Notes: generated by a model not told the origin, from the sequence alone. DNA of 64,000 nucleotides from Acidobacteriota bacterium (GCA_040754075.1 JBFMDH010000034.1:1-64000), one strand, 5' to 3'; counted from the first letter of the stretch, positions 26,030-35,553 are shown. A program made the numbers and translations.

Positions 26030-28372
26030 ATGGTGAGAAAAATTTCTTTAGCTATTTGTCTGATGTGGTTCTGTGCTTTCACCGCCACCGCGCAAGACAC
26101 GGAAGTTGACCGCTACAACATCAATGTCCGTGCCGATACGGCGGCAAGCGCGCTGGATATTCGCGCAATGCTGGCAATTGCCAACCTCAGTCAAGCGCCG
26201 AAATCGCGAATCTATTTGCGACTCGCAAAAAACGCAAAGGTCAGCGCGGTTTCCGTCGGTGGCGCAACGGCGCAATTCGAGGTGCAGGATGACCGCCGCG
26301 TCACCACGCTCAACCAACTCATCATCTCACCCGCCACTGCCATCGCGGGCGGCGCAACCGCCAACCTTGAAATTACCTATCGCCTAGAAGCTCCCGAATC
26401 CAGTGCCTTGATTGCCGTTTCGCCGAGCGAAATTCTGATTTCACCCGATAGCGTCTGGGTGCCGATGCCATCCACAGGGTTTGCGCCCACTGGGGTTTTA
26501 ACTGCCCCGGTAACGCTTACCGCTTCGGTCGGAAATTTACGCGCTGCCTCAACCGGCACGGCAAAAAATGACACCGGAAATCAAACCTTTGAACAGACCC
26601 TCAACTCGATTCCTTTTCTGGTAGGGGGAAATTATGACCAACCGCTAAGCCTCGAACAAAGCGGCGTCAAACTTGAAATCTATGCGCCGAACGGACTGCT
26701 GGCGGCGGACGGCAAAACCAGCGCGAAGGACAATCTCCAAAAACTGCTTGCCGAAGCCGGACGCATCACCGACTTTTACACCAAAACTTTCGGCGCATTG
26801 CCCGCCGGTGCAACCTTCAGAATCATCTCTTCATGGCGGGCAAGTAATTTAGTCGTGCCGGGCGCAGTGGTGCTTAATGAACAGACACTGCGGCGCGATA
26901 CTTTGACAGCAAACACGATTGAAGTATTAGCCGATGCCATCGGGCGCATGTGGTTTGACGGACGTGTGCGTTTTCGCGGACAGGAATCCCGCGCCGGACA
27001 ATCGGCGCTGAGTTTCATACTCCTTCGTGATTCATTGCCGAGATATTTCGCGATGCTCTATATTGAAGACCGTTTCGGCAAAGAAGCCGGGTTGGAATCG
27101 CTCAACCGCATGCGGTGGATTTATACGCCGGTCGCCCAGGCGCGGCGCGACGCCGAACTTGATGTGCAAACGCTGGCGATGCCGACCTATTCTGCGGCAG
27201 CCTTTGGCAAAGGACCGCTGGTGTTGCGATTGTTTGCCGAGACCATTGGGCGCGATAAATTTATCGCCGCCCTGCGTTCACTCTTTGACGGCAATCAAAC
27301 CAAAATCGTTACCACCAATACCTTGCGTCAGGCATTGATAAAAGGCAACGATGCCAATCTCACCAAACTTTTCCAACAATGGGTTGATACCATCATCGAA
27401 CCCGATATTGTTGTAGGTGTCCCGCAACCGTCGGATAAACCGGGCACGCAAGTCGTCAACATCCGCAACCTCGGCACAGGTGATGTCAGCGTCAATGTCG
27501 TTGCTACAACGGCTTCGGGAAAAGCACTCACGACAACTGTTCAAGTGCCTTCGGAAAACATTACCTCGTTTGAGTTGGCGACTGCTGAAAAAATCAACTC
27601 CATCGAAGCTGACCCCGATAAGCTCATCATTCAATCGAACTACGATAACGACGCCAAACCCGCAAAAGCCTGGGGTCAGACGCTGTTCAATGAAGGCATC
27701 GCCGCGTTTAACAAAGGCGAACTGGCAAGCGCAGAAAATAAATTCAAAGAGGCATTAAAAACCAACTCGCAAAACGCCACGATTTACGCGTGGTTGGCGC
27801 GCGCCTATGCTGCGCAAAACAAGTATGACGATGCGGTGCGCGAAGCCAATGCGGCACTGGCGATAACGCCGACCACGACTTCGGCGCTCGCCTGGTCGCA
27901 CGTCGCGCTCGGACAGGCGGCGCTTGCCCGCAATCAAGCCTCTGAAGCCCTATCGCATACGCGTCGCGCCGTCATTGAAGCTGAAGAGACACCCGCGCAA
28001 TTTGCTTCGCGTGAACTTGCCGCGAAAGCCGAGCGCGCCGCCACACCCAATGCGCAAGCGGATGAAGCGGTGCGCGGTTTCATTAGCAAATTCGATACGC
28101 TGATCAAACAACCAACTTCCGATGCGCTTTACACGATTGTCATGAAGAGCAATCTGAAAAGATTTGTGCAGGGATTGGTGGTCAGTCAACCGACCGTGTG
28201 GACAACCGAAGTGTTACGCACAGATGTGATAGATGCTGGTCGTCTGGCGCTTGATGTAAAGATTACCGCCAAAGTCGGCGGACGCGACCAGGCAGGGACG
28301 GCAGTCTTTATTCTCAGCAAAGTTTCATCCGGCTGGATGCTCGAAGATATTCAACTGTTCGATGTGAAATAG
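26030..28372 (+). CDS. M1-aminopeptidase-like exported protein with TPRs, catalytic site lost
   Basis: The roughly 780-residue protein has a signal peptide (ISLAICLMWFCAFTATAQ), an M1-like N-terminal beta domain and a central gluzincin-like domain. C-terminal TPRs follow (GIAAFNKGELASAENKFKEAL, about residues 565-665), then a small NTF2-like tail. Where M1 enzymes carry HEIAHxWFG the sequence reads LADAIGRMWFDG (about residue 305), so all zinc ligands are missing, although the YFAMLYIEDRFGKE helix and downstream superhelix are kept. It is probably a non-enzymatic scaffold or binding protein in the periplasm. I prefer the ATG at 26030; GTG at 26027 is equally possible. Confidence 0.75.
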   Translation: MVRKISLAICLMWFCAFTATAQDTEVDRYNINVRADTAASALDIRAMLAIANLSQAPKSRIYLRLAKNAKVSAVSVGGATAQFEVQDDRRVTTLNQLIISPATAIAGGATANLEITYRLEAPESSALIAVSPSEILISPDSVWVPMPSTGFAPTGVLTAPVTLTASVGNLRAASTGTAKNDTGNQTFEQTLNSIPFLVGGNYDQPLSLEQSGVKLEIYAPNGLLAADGKTSAKDNLQKLLAEAGRITDFYTKTFGALPAGATFRIISSWRASNLVVPGAVVLNEQTLRRDTLTANTIEVLADAIGRMWFDGRVRFRGQESRAGQSALSFILLRDSLPRYFAMLYIEDRFGKEAGLESLNRMRWIYTPVAQARRDAELDVQTLAMPTYSAAAFGKGPLVLRLFAETIGRDKFIAALRSLFDGNQTKIVTTNTLRQALIKGNDANLTKLFQQWVDTIIEPDIVVGVPQPSDKPGTQVVNIRNLGTGDVSVNVVATTASGKALTTTVQVPSENITSFELATAEKINSIEADPDKLIIQSNYDNDAKPAKAWGQTLFNEGIAAFNKGELASAENKFKEALKTNSQNATIYAWLARAYAAQNKYDDAVREANAALAITPTTTSALAWSHVALGQAALARNQASEALSHTRRAVIEAEETPAQFASRELAAKAERAATPNAQADEAVRGFISKFDTLIKQPTSDALYTIVMKSNLKRFVQGLVVSQPTVWTTEVLRTDVIDAGRLALDVKITAKVGGRDQAGTAVFILSKVSSGWMLEDIQLFDVK

Positions 28373-28380
28373 CCAACGAG

Positions 28381-28535
28381 GATACAGGATTCAGGATTCA
28401 GGGAAAGGAAAGTATGAAGTAGGAACGATGAACGCTGAACGATGAAGTATGAACAAAAAGAATATCACCATATTCATCGTTCAGCCTTCATCGTTTCTTC
28501 TTCCCTGTATCCTGTATCCTGTATCCTGTATCCTG
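28381..28535. repeat. nested inverted repeat of 7-bp tandem units
   Basis: Four exact TATCCTG units (28508-28535) face ATTCAGG-type units on the left. The 24-bp segments 28381-28404 and 28502-28525 are reverse complements at 22 positions. Inside them a second pair (28422-28446 with 28473-28497) matches at 23 of 25 positions and uses a different unit (GAACGATGAA-like). The element occupies the whole gap between two genes on the plus strand and ends six bases before the next ATG. Confidence 0.8.
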
Positions 28536-28540
28536 AAATC

Positions 28541-29713
28541 ATGAAACGAAACCTCGGCGCGTTATCGCTCATCTTGATACTCTTTTTGCTGTTGGTCGGG
28601 TTGAACTTTCTTTTCATGACCGAAGAGCAAGAGAACAAAGAGAACGAACTGACCGGCAGCCGTTCTTCTTATCGTTCGACGCCTTACGGCACGATGGCTT
28701 ATTACAGCTTGCTGGAAGAGAGCGGTTTTGCCGTCACTCGCCTGGAAAAACCGTTTACCGCTCTCAAAGACCGCGCGGACATTTCAACATTGGTGATTAT
28801 CGGATTGCCGCCTGCGGGCAATCCCGACGAAGAAGAGTTTGCGGCGCTCAATGATTGGGTCGAATCGGGCAAACATCTGGTCATCATTGACCGCGAAATC
28901 GCTATTGAAATGGGCGATGTAAAAGTTCAAACCGGCAGTCAATTCGGCGAATCCGCGCCACGCCTTTTACAACCGACACGCTACGGTGAAGAAGTTACGA
29001 AACTCGAACTTTCCAAATATGCGACGCGGGTGAAAATCGAACAGGGTGCAGGCACTTATCTCATCGGCGATGACAAAGGCGCGATTCTTGCCGATGCCAC
29101 GGTTGGCAGCGGGCGGGTGGTGATGCTCACAGACCCATTCATCGTCGCCAACAACGGCATCGATAAAGATGACAATGTCGCGCTGGCAGTGAATCTGTTT
29201 GTGAATGCGCCCGCCGGTAAAATCGCTTTTGATGAATACCATCACGGCTATGGCGAAAGCGGCACCGAAGGCAGCACGCTCGCCTATTATAACGGCACGC
29301 CGGTGAAATGGATTTACTGGCAAGCTCTACTGATTACTGCATTGCTGGTTTATAGCTTTGGACGGCGCTTTGCGCGTCCGCTTCTGCTCAGGCGTGAACG
29401 CCGCACCACCAATCTCGAATTCGTCTCATCGATGGCAAACATCACGCGACTTGCCAGGGCAAGCGACCTGGCGATGCAAAACATCTACAGCGATTTTCAC
29501 AGCAAGCTTTGTCGGTACAGCGGGCTGCCGACGCGCGTTGAAGCGAGGCGGTTGGCGGCGGTCGTGGCGCGGCGCATGAAAGGCGACGAACAGGAACTCG
29601 GCAGGCTGCTGGAGAGATGCGAAGGCATCGCGCAGGGCGAATCGGTTTCTGAATCCGAATTGCTGAAACTGGTCACCCGCATTCGTGAAATCGAAAGAGA
29701 GATTCGCGTTTAA
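28541..29713 (+). CDS. DUF4350-domain membrane protein
   Basis: The 390-residue product has an N-terminal transmembrane helix (LGALSLILILFLLLVGLNF) and an extracytoplasmic domain with the DUF4350 pattern. This includes the SSYRSTPYGTMAYYSLLEESG start, LVIIGLPPAGNPDEEE and a gatase-like ALNDWVESGKHLVIID. A second transmembrane helix (WIYWQALLITALLVYSFGRRF) precedes a basic cytoplasmic tail. Such proteins usually lie beside MoxR ATPases and DUF58 proteins; none is seen here. I chose the ATG at 28541 because the longer frame is encoded by the repeat element. There is no strong ribosome-binding site. Confidence 0.8.
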   Translation: MKRNLGALSLILILFLLLVGLNFLFMTEEQENKENELTGSRSSYRSTPYGTMAYYSLLEESGFAVTRLEKPFTALKDRADISTLVIIGLPPAGNPDEEEFAALNDWVESGKHLVIIDREIAIEMGDVKVQTGSQFGESAPRLLQPTRYGEEVTKLELSKYATRVKIEQGAGTYLIGDDKGAILADATVGSGRVVMLTDPFIVANNGIDKDDNVALAVNLFVNAPAGKIAFDEYHHGYGESGTEGSTLAYYNGTPVKWIYWQALLITALLVYSFGRRFARPLLLRRERRTTNLEFVSSMANITRLARASDLAMQNIYSDFHSKLCRYSGLPTRVEARRLAAVVARRMKGDEQELGRLLERCEGIAQGESVSESELLKLVTRIREIEREIRV

Positions 29714-29770
29714 CCGGTAGGCGGTAATCAGTGGTCGGTAGTCGGTACTCGATAGCAGACAGCTTCTCTG

Positions 29771-29805
29771 ACTCCTGACTCCTGACTCCCGACTCCTGAC
29801 TCCCC
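29771..29805. repeat. heptanucleotide tandem array ACTCCTG
   Basis: Five 7-bp units (ACTCCTG, ACTCCTG, ACTCCCG, ACTCCTG, ACTCCCC) run up to six bases before the next gene's ATG. Related units such as GGTAGTCGGTA occur at 29735-29755 on the left. No clear inverted partner is present at this site. Confidence 0.75.
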
Positions 29806-29811
29806 ATAAAT

Positions 29812-30258
29812 ATGATTTGGATATTTTTATTACTGGCGTTTTTAGCGGGCGCGGTTGTGCCTTTGCAAACCGGCATCAATGCCTCGATGGCGAAATGGAC
29901 AGGCGGCAATGCGTCGTTTGCTTCGCTGGTCTCTTTTAGTGTTGGCACGATGACGATGCTGGTGTATATGTTGGTATTGCGCGTGCCATTTCCGGCGATG
30001 AATGAACTCACCAAAGCGCCGTTGTGGATGTGGACGGCGGGTGTGCTCGGGGCATTCTTTATCGCGTCAACGACGGTGGCGGCATCGAAGATGAGCGCAG
30101 CTTTGCTGATCGGCTTGATTACCGCCGGACAGTTAATCGTAGCATTGGTTTTGGATCATTTCGGCTGGCTGGGTTATGAAGCGCATCCCATCAATTTCTG
30201 GCGCATCATTGGTGTGGCGCTGTTAATCATCGGGGTGATTTTGCTCAGGCAATTTTAA
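29812..30258 (+). CDS. YdcZ-type (DUF606) DMT-superfamily membrane protein
   Basis: The 148-residue protein has five predicted transmembrane helices and the family pattern AGAVVPLQTGINASMAKWTGG near the N-terminus, with SVGTMTMLVYML and TTVAASKMSAALLIGLITAGQL in the middle. DUF606/YdcZ proteins are half-size members of the drug/metabolite transporter superfamily and often occur as pairs; here there is only one. The substrate is unknown. The ATG has no visible Shine-Dalgarno because a repeat array ends just upstream. Confidence 0.85.
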   Translation: MIWIFLLLAFLAGAVVPLQTGINASMAKWTGGNASFASLVSFSVGTMTMLVYMLVLRVPFPAMNELTKAPLWMWTAGVLGAFFIASTTVAASKMSAALLIGLITAGQLIVALVLDHFGWLGYEAHPINFWRIIGVALLIIGVILLRQF

Positions 30259-30360
30259 ACGATTGCCGGTTGTCTGATTCCGTTAAACGGCTTGAAGTGA
30301 CATGTTTTACCGCGCCTTTACAGGCTTTAGTTGCAGGTGCTATTGTTCGCAATGTCATCA

Positions 30361-30383
30361 TTATCTTGAATGATTCAAGATAA
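30361..30383. promoter_or_regulatory. perfect palindrome in the 445-bp leader of the C25 gene
   Basis: TTATCTTGAA and TTCAAGATAA are perfect 10-bp arms with a TGA spacer. The site lies in the long non-coding stretch (30259-30703) before the gingipain-like gene. It could be an operator or an RNA hairpin; no T-run follows. The rest of that stretch is AT-rich with no gene evident, and a GGAGGGGAAG ribosome-binding site closes it. Confidence 0.45.
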
Positions 30384-30703
30384 CCCTTGAGCCAGTAAGT
30401 GCGTGTAACCTCTACCTCATTAATTTAATCCCTGATTCTGCGGAGGAATTCTGCTTTGCATTGTTTTAAAGCAATTGTGTGATTGTTGTAAAAACGGTTG
30501 CGGATGCTTTAAGTAAAGCAAATTCCCAGGAACAAGGGCGAAACTTTTTAGCGACATAGACAATTGAGTTAGTCCACTAAAAAGTCAGATGAAAAGCTTG
30601 AAAATTTATTGCAACACCAGTGTAAGCGATTAACTTTGGAGAAGTAACAACACACCTGCCAGTTAGTACCGTTTTTAGGTACTGGATTAGTTAGGAGGGG
30701 AAG

Positions 30704-33700
30704 ATGAAATTAGTTGGTCAACTAGTATTTCGTAAAGCGATTATTTGTTTTTGCATAATTGCTACTTTCGTTCTGTTGCCATATTTTATGGGGCGAACGG
30801 TTAGTAGTAATTCGCTGACACAAAAAGGGCCAACAGCTTCCATAGAGATTTCTGGAACGATTACTTATTGCTCGGCAGCAACACCACCTGGAACCCCTAA
30901 CGCAGTGGTAAACCTTACTGGCGACTCAAGCGCCATGTCGACCACAGACACTTCAGGCAATTATTCATTTACCAATCTTCCCGGAATTATGACGTACACG
31001 GTTACTCCAACCAAAACTGGAGCAGTCAGTGGTATCAATACGACAGATGCGACGCGAGTTTTGAATTTTATTGCTGGGACATTTTCGCTTACTCCCTGCC
31101 AGCAATATGCTGCTGATACCAGTCAAAACAATGTCATCAACACCACTGATGTAACCCATATTCTGAATAATATTGCGGGCAATCCTCCGGTTGCTAGTAA
31201 TCATACTGCTGAATGGCGTTTTTATCGTATGCCGCTCAGTAGCTTTCCTGCTTCTTCCTGTACGGCTCCAGCCTGCCAATCAAGCACTACATATGTCAGT
31301 GTCAGCAGTGATCAGACAGGACAAGATTATGGAGCTGTATTGCTCGGTGATGTGTCGGGCAACTGGACACCCGCAGGTCCAACACCTGCCTCCATTCAAT
31401 CGGATTCCAGTTCAAAGCAACCAACAAATTCAGCCGTAACTCCACAAGCGCCCTGTGCGGCACCACCGATTCCAGTAACACTGCCGACTGCATCAGTCGG
31501 CACCAATGTAACAAACTTTACGCTGCCTATCCTGATTGGTGATACGACCGGCGAAAGCGTGACAGGCTTTAATATTCGTTTCACATACAACTCATCGGTT
31601 TTAGGATTACAGGGAACGCCTGTGACTACGACGGGCACCTTGAGTAGTGCCATGACCGTTGTTACCAACACCACCACCGCTGGGGCACTTGGAATCACTG
31701 CTGCCGGTGCTGCCGCAATCAGTGGATCGGGAACTCTTATTAATGTGAACTTCACACGACTCGGAGCGCAGTCAACATCGACAACATTGACTTGGACATT
31801 GACTCAGTTAGACGATGCCAACAACGATTGTGTGAAACCATCGACACCAGTCAATGGAACCATTACCATCGGCGCAGCACCGACGGCGGTTGCCATGTCG
31901 ACTACGAATGTGGCGGCTTATGACCGGGGTGTGAGTGTTGAATGGCAGACCGGGCGCGAAGCCGATAACTTGGGATTCAATCTCTATCGTGAAGAGAATG
32001 GGCAAAGGGTTCGCATCAACGCCAACCTCATTGCCGGTAGCGCGCTCAAAGCCGAAGCCTCGTTACTATCCGGCGAAAAATACGGCTGGTGGGATAACGG
32101 CGCAAAGCGCCATTCCGCTTACTGGATTGAAGACATTGATTTGAACGGCGAGTCAAGCTGGCACGGTCCCTTCTATGCCAAATTCGTTGGCGGCGAACCG
32201 CCGAAAACTTCACAGGCGGCGTTGCTCAGTCAACTCGGAACCGCCGACAACAACGGACGCACCCGCGTCGTTGAACCCTTTGCCGAGGTCGCGGGTCTAT
32301 CACTCGATGCCGCGCGAGCGCAAAAAGTCAAATCGTCACACCCCGCTGTGAAAGTATCCGTTAATCGCGCCGGCTGGTATCGCATCACCCAAAGCGAACT
32401 CTCTCGCGTCGGTTGGAACACGGCAAGCGACCCACGCAACTGGCATTTAAGCGCCGATGGGCAGGAACTGCACATCAAGGTCATCACCAATGCAGACGGC
32501 AGGTTTGACGAATCTTCGGCAATCGAATTTTACGGCTTGGGATTAAACACCCCTTCAACCAACCTTCACGCCTACTGGTTGACCGCCGATAGTCAACCGG
32601 GCTTGCGCATTCCTGTAAGCCAAGGCGAAGCCTCGCCAAACGGCGCGCAAAGTTTCGAGCAAACCGTTGAACTCGCGAATCGCTCGGTCTATTTTTCGAG
32701 CCTGCGAAATGGCGAAATCGAAAATTTCTTTGGCGCAGTCATCGGTCGCGCGCCGGTTGAACAACACCTCGACGTGACCCATCTCGATTTGGCTGCATCC
32801 GCAACCGCAAGCGTTGAACTCAAATTGCAAGGCGTCACCAAACAGGCGCACCGCGTCGGCGTTTCACTCAACGGATTGGTGCTTGGCGAATTGCATTTCG
32901 ATGAACAAAATCAAGGCGCAAGCCAGTTCCCTATTCCCGCACCGTTTTTGCGCGAAGGACGAAACACCTTCACGCTAACGTCGATGGCTGAGGGCAGCGA
33001 TATTTCGCTGGTCGATACGATTCGTTTGACCTACAGGCATCAATACACCGCTGACGGCGACCGTTTGAATTTTACCGCAAACGGCAATGAACGGTTGACC
33101 ATCGATGGCTTTACCTCTGCGGCGATTCACGTTTTTGATGTCACCAACCCTACAGTGGTCGAAGAACTCACAGGCGAAGTCGCGCAAAAAGAATCCGGCT
33201 ACGCCATCAGTTTTGCGGCAACCGGTTCGGGGCAAAGACGCTTGCTTGCGATTGCCGACGAACAATCTTTAGCGCCTGCGCGGGTCGCTTTGGATAGGGT
33301 GACGAATTGGCGCAACACTTCACAAAATGCCGATTTAATCATTCTCACCCGCAGCGAGTTTTTCGACGCGCTTGCGCCGCTTGTCGCCAAACGGCAAGCC
33401 GACGGATTTAAAGTTGCCGTCGTCGATACCGAAGACATTTACGATGAATTCAATAACGGCAATAAATCACCGCAGGCGGTGAAAGATTTTCTGCTGTACG
33501 CCAGGAATAACTGGAGCGTCGCGCCGCAGTTCGTGATTTTTGCAGGCGACGCCTCGCTTGACCCGAAAAATTATCTGGGGCGTGGCGACAACGATTGGGT
33601 GCCGACCAAATTGATTGACACAGCGTTTATGGAAAGCGCCAGCGACGACTGGTTCGTTGATTTCAACAACGATGACCTTGCCGATCTCGCAGTCGGTCGT

Positions 33701-34336
33701 CTGCCGTTTAGAACGGTTGGCGAAGCCGAAACTCTGGTTGCGAAAATCATCAGCACCAAACTTGCGAAACTCAAAAAATCGGCGCTGCTTGTGAGCGACG
33801 CCAGCGCAAGTTTTGAAGAAGCCAATGAGCAAATCAATCAATTGATTGCGGGCGCGGTTTCGGTGACGCAGATTAAACGCGGTAGCCTTTCAACCGAAGA
33901 GGCGAAAACGCAACTCATCAGCGCGCTTAATGCCGGACAGAAATTCGTGAATTATTACGGGCACGGTTCGGTCAATCTGTGGGCAGGAAATTTTCTGACC
34001 ACGGATGAAGCGCGGGCTTTGACCAACAAAGGCAATCTGCCGATATTCATTATGATGACCTGTTTGAATGGCTATTTCCACGATGCCGCGCTTGATTCAT
34101 TGGGTGAAGGACTCATGAAAGCCGAACAAGGCGGTGCAATTGCGGTCTGGGCATCGTCGGGCATGACTTATGCCGATATTCAATCGCAGATGAATCAACA
34201 GCTTTTCCGTTTGATGGCAAAACCCGGTAAAACCACGCTTGGTGAAGCCACCACAAAAGCGAAAGCGGCAATCACCGACACCGACGTTCGCCGAACCTGG
34301 GTGCTGCTTGGCGACCCCACCATGCGATTGAAATAA
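30704..34336 (+). CDS. secreted gingipain-like (C25) peptidase with dockerin and cohesin-like domains
   Basis: The 1210-residue protein has an N-terminal hydrophobic leader (CIIATFVLLPYFMG). A carboxypeptidase-regulatory-like/SdrD-type domain follows (ASIEISGTITY, about 47-105). A dockerin-like pair is next (GINTTDATRVLNFIAG and NVINTTDVTHILNNIAGN), then a cohesin-like beta domain (about 255-395). The C-terminal peptidase C25 domain (about 865-1210) carries catalytic His 1087 in YYGHGS and Cys 1120 in MTCLNGYF. C25 enzymes are cysteine endopeptidases. No type IX sorting domain follows; the protein ends at GDPTMRLK. The first 400 residues use noticeably more AT-rich codons than the rest. Confidence 0.87.
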   Translation: MKLVGQLVFRKAIICFCIIATFVLLPYFMGRTVSSNSLTQKGPTASIEISGTITYCSAATPPGTPNAVVNLTGDSSAMSTTDTSGNYSFTNLPGIMTYTVTPTKTGAVSGINTTDATRVLNFIAGTFSLTPCQQYAADTSQNNVINTTDVTHILNNIAGNPPVASNHTAEWRFYRMPLSSFPASSCTAPACQSSTTYVSVSSDQTGQDYGAVLLGDVSGNWTPAGPTPASIQSDSSSKQPTNSAVTPQAPCAAPPIPVTLPTASVGTNVTNFTLPILIGDTTGESVTGFNIRFTYNSSVLGLQGTPVTTTGTLSSAMTVVTNTTTAGALGITAAGAAAISGSGTLINVNFTRLGAQSTSTTLTWTLTQLDDANNDCVKPSTPVNGTITIGAAPTAVAMSTTNVAAYDRGVSVEWQTGREADNLGFNLYREENGQRVRINANLIAGSALKAEASLLSGEKYGWWDNGAKRHSAYWIEDIDLNGESSWHGPFYAKFVGGEPPKTSQAALLSQLGTADNNGRTRVVEPFAEVAGLSLDAARAQKVKSSHPAVKVSVNRAGWYRITQSELSRVGWNTASDPRNWHLSADGQELHIKVITNADGRFDESSAIEFYGLGLNTPSTNLHAYWLTADSQPGLRIPVSQGEASPNGAQSFEQTVELANRSVYFSSLRNGEIENFFGAVIGRAPVEQHLDVTHLDLAASATASVELKLQGVTKQAHRVGVSLNGLVLGELHFDEQNQGASQFPIPAPFLREGRNTFTLTSMAEGSDISLVDTIRLTYRHQYTADGDRLNFTANGNERLTIDGFTSAAIHVFDVTNPTVVEELTGEVAQKESGYAISFAATGSGQRRLLAIADEQSLAPARVALDRVTNWRNTSQNADLIILTRSEFFDALAPLVAKRQADGFKVAVVDTEDIYDEFNNGNKSPQAVKDFLLYARNNWSVAPQFVIFAGDASLDPKNYLGRGDNDWVPTKLIDTAFMESASDDWFVDFNNDDLADLAVGRLPFRTVGEAETLVAKIISTKLAKLKKSALLVSDASASFEEANEQINQLIAGAVSVTQIKRGSLSTEEAKTQLISALNAGQKFVNYYGHGSVNLWAGNFLTTDEARALTNKGNLPIFIMMTCLNGYFHDAALDSLGEGLMKAEQGGAIAVWASSGMTYADIQSQMNQQLFRLMAKPGKTTLGEATTKAKAAITDTDVRRTWVLLGDPTMRLK

Positions 34337-34405
34337 GTTTGTAAAATCAGTTAATCAATTTAAGGGATGAGGCGCGGTCTTCATCCCTTATTTTTTGCGG
34401 ATGGT

Positions 34406-34463
34406 TAGCTCAAACTTTGCAAAATGATTTACTGAGGTTTGATAGTTTTGCAATCTGCTAATA
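34406..34463. mobile_element. internally deleted copy of the 125-bp palindromic element
   Basis: Both ends of the 125-bp element are recognisable. The left part reads TTGCAAAATGATTTACTGAG (34417-34436), close to the copy at 61711, and the right part is TAGTTTTGCAATCTGCTAAT. The central GCGGTCTTTGACCGC hairpin is absent. The remnant sits just before the NfeD-domain gene and creates a spurious upstream TTG start for it. Confidence 0.6.
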
Positions 34464-34477
34464 TCTGCACAACGTTG

Positions 34478-34789
34478 ATGCAATACACCGGCAAAATTAT
34501 TTTCATTTTAGCGATTGCGCTGCCTGCGTGTGTGTTGTTGTTTTTTTTGTTGAAACTCGCGCTCTATTCGCGGCGGATAAAAATGCCGGTTGATGGCGGC
34601 TCAATGATTGGCATCATCGGACAAGCCAAAACCGACATCGCAGAAAGCGGCATGGTGATGGTGCGCGGCGAACTGTGGCACGCCACCGCGCACACTCAAA
34701 TCCCCAGTGGCAGGCGCGTGCGCGTCATCGGTTTCAAACAACTCGCGCTTGAAGTTGAACCTGTCGAAAACGATTTTAAACAGGGCTAA
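34478..34789 (+). CDS. NfeD-like OB-fold membrane protein
   Basis: The 103-residue product has one transmembrane helix (IIFILAIALPACVLLFFLLKLAL). A soluble OB-fold of the NfeD C-terminal type follows, with the pattern IGQAKTDIAESGMVMVRGELWHA and SGRRVRVIGFKQLALEVEP. NfeD proteins work with stomatin/flotillin-like proteins or membrane proteases; neither neighbour is present. I chose the ATG at 34478 over an earlier TTG that lies within a repeat remnant. The 3' end overlaps the convergent methyltransferase gene by four bases. Confidence 0.8.
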   Translation: MQYTGKIIFILAIALPACVLLFFLLKLALYSRRIKMPVDGGSMIGIIGQAKTDIAESGMVMVRGELWHATAHTQIPSGRRVRVIGFKQLALEVEPVENDFKQG

Positions 34790-35457
34790 TTTTTTCGCGC
34801 TTCCAGAACCAACAGCACCGGAAAGTTCAAATACTTTTTCGCGGCGGGAACTTTTTCAGCCAGTTGTTCATCGCCGAAAAACTCAAACTTGCGCAAACTT
34901 TTGAATCCCGCATCTGTGAGCAAATTCATATAATCGGCAACCGTATGACGAACCGCGCCAAGACGGTATTCAACCTCTTCGCGCTCGAAATTCGCTTCTT
35001 TACCGGCGGCGGCAAGTTCCGGGTGATAGACCGAAAACAGATACCGACCATCGGCTTTCAAGGCTTTGTGAGCTTCGCGAAAGACCGCAGGTAAATTATC
35101 GAGATGTTCGCCAATCAAGGCGCATAACACGGCGTCGAAACAGTTGGCTTTAAGCGGGTGAGGTTTTTGTAAATCGGCTTGCACAAGCGGCGCTTGCGGG
35201 TGATTGCGGCGCGCGACTTTCAGCATGCCTAAAGAAAAATCCAACCCGAATGCCTGACTTCCGGCGTTGATTAAGCCGCGCAAATTTCTGCCGGTTCCGC
35301 ATCCTGCATCAAGGATACGCTCGTCCGCTCGCGGTGCCAGCAATTTCAAAGTATGCCGCGCATCCATCGCCACAATCGGATTGGGGGTGGTGTCATAAGT
35401 TTCCGCCCACAGATCGTAACCTTGGCGGACATTCACGCGCTCTACTTTTTTTGCCAT
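34786..35457 (-). CDS. class I SAM-dependent methyltransferase
   Basis: The 223-residue protein carries the SAM-binding motif I (ILDAGCGTGRNLRGL, about residue 52), an acidic residue after the next strand (AFGLDFSLGMLKVARRN) and the post-I/II motifs FDAVLCALIGEHLDNL. The overall form is that of the methyltransferase 11/25 group acting on small molecules. The N-terminal RQGYDLWAETYDTTPNP segment is common in this group. The substrate cannot be told. The ATG at 35457 has AAGGAA-like spacing upstream. Confidence 0.88.
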   Translation of the reverse strand: MAKKVERVNVRQGYDLWAETYDTTPNPIVAMDARHTLKLLAPRADERILDAGCGTGRNLRGLINAGSQAFGLDFSLGMLKVARRNHPQAPLVQADLQKPHPLKANCFDAVLCALIGEHLDNLPAVFREAHKALKADGRYLFSVYHPELAAAGKEANFEREEVEYRLGAVRHTVADYMNLLTDAGFKSLRKFEFFGDEQLAEKVPAAKKYLNFPVLLVLEARKN

Positions 35458-35553
35458 AGCTGTTCCTTATAAATATCGGTGGTCATCTGATAACCGATTG
35501 CTGAATCGGCAGGTGGCTTACGGAAAAAGATCGGACTAATTGCCAATTTGAAT

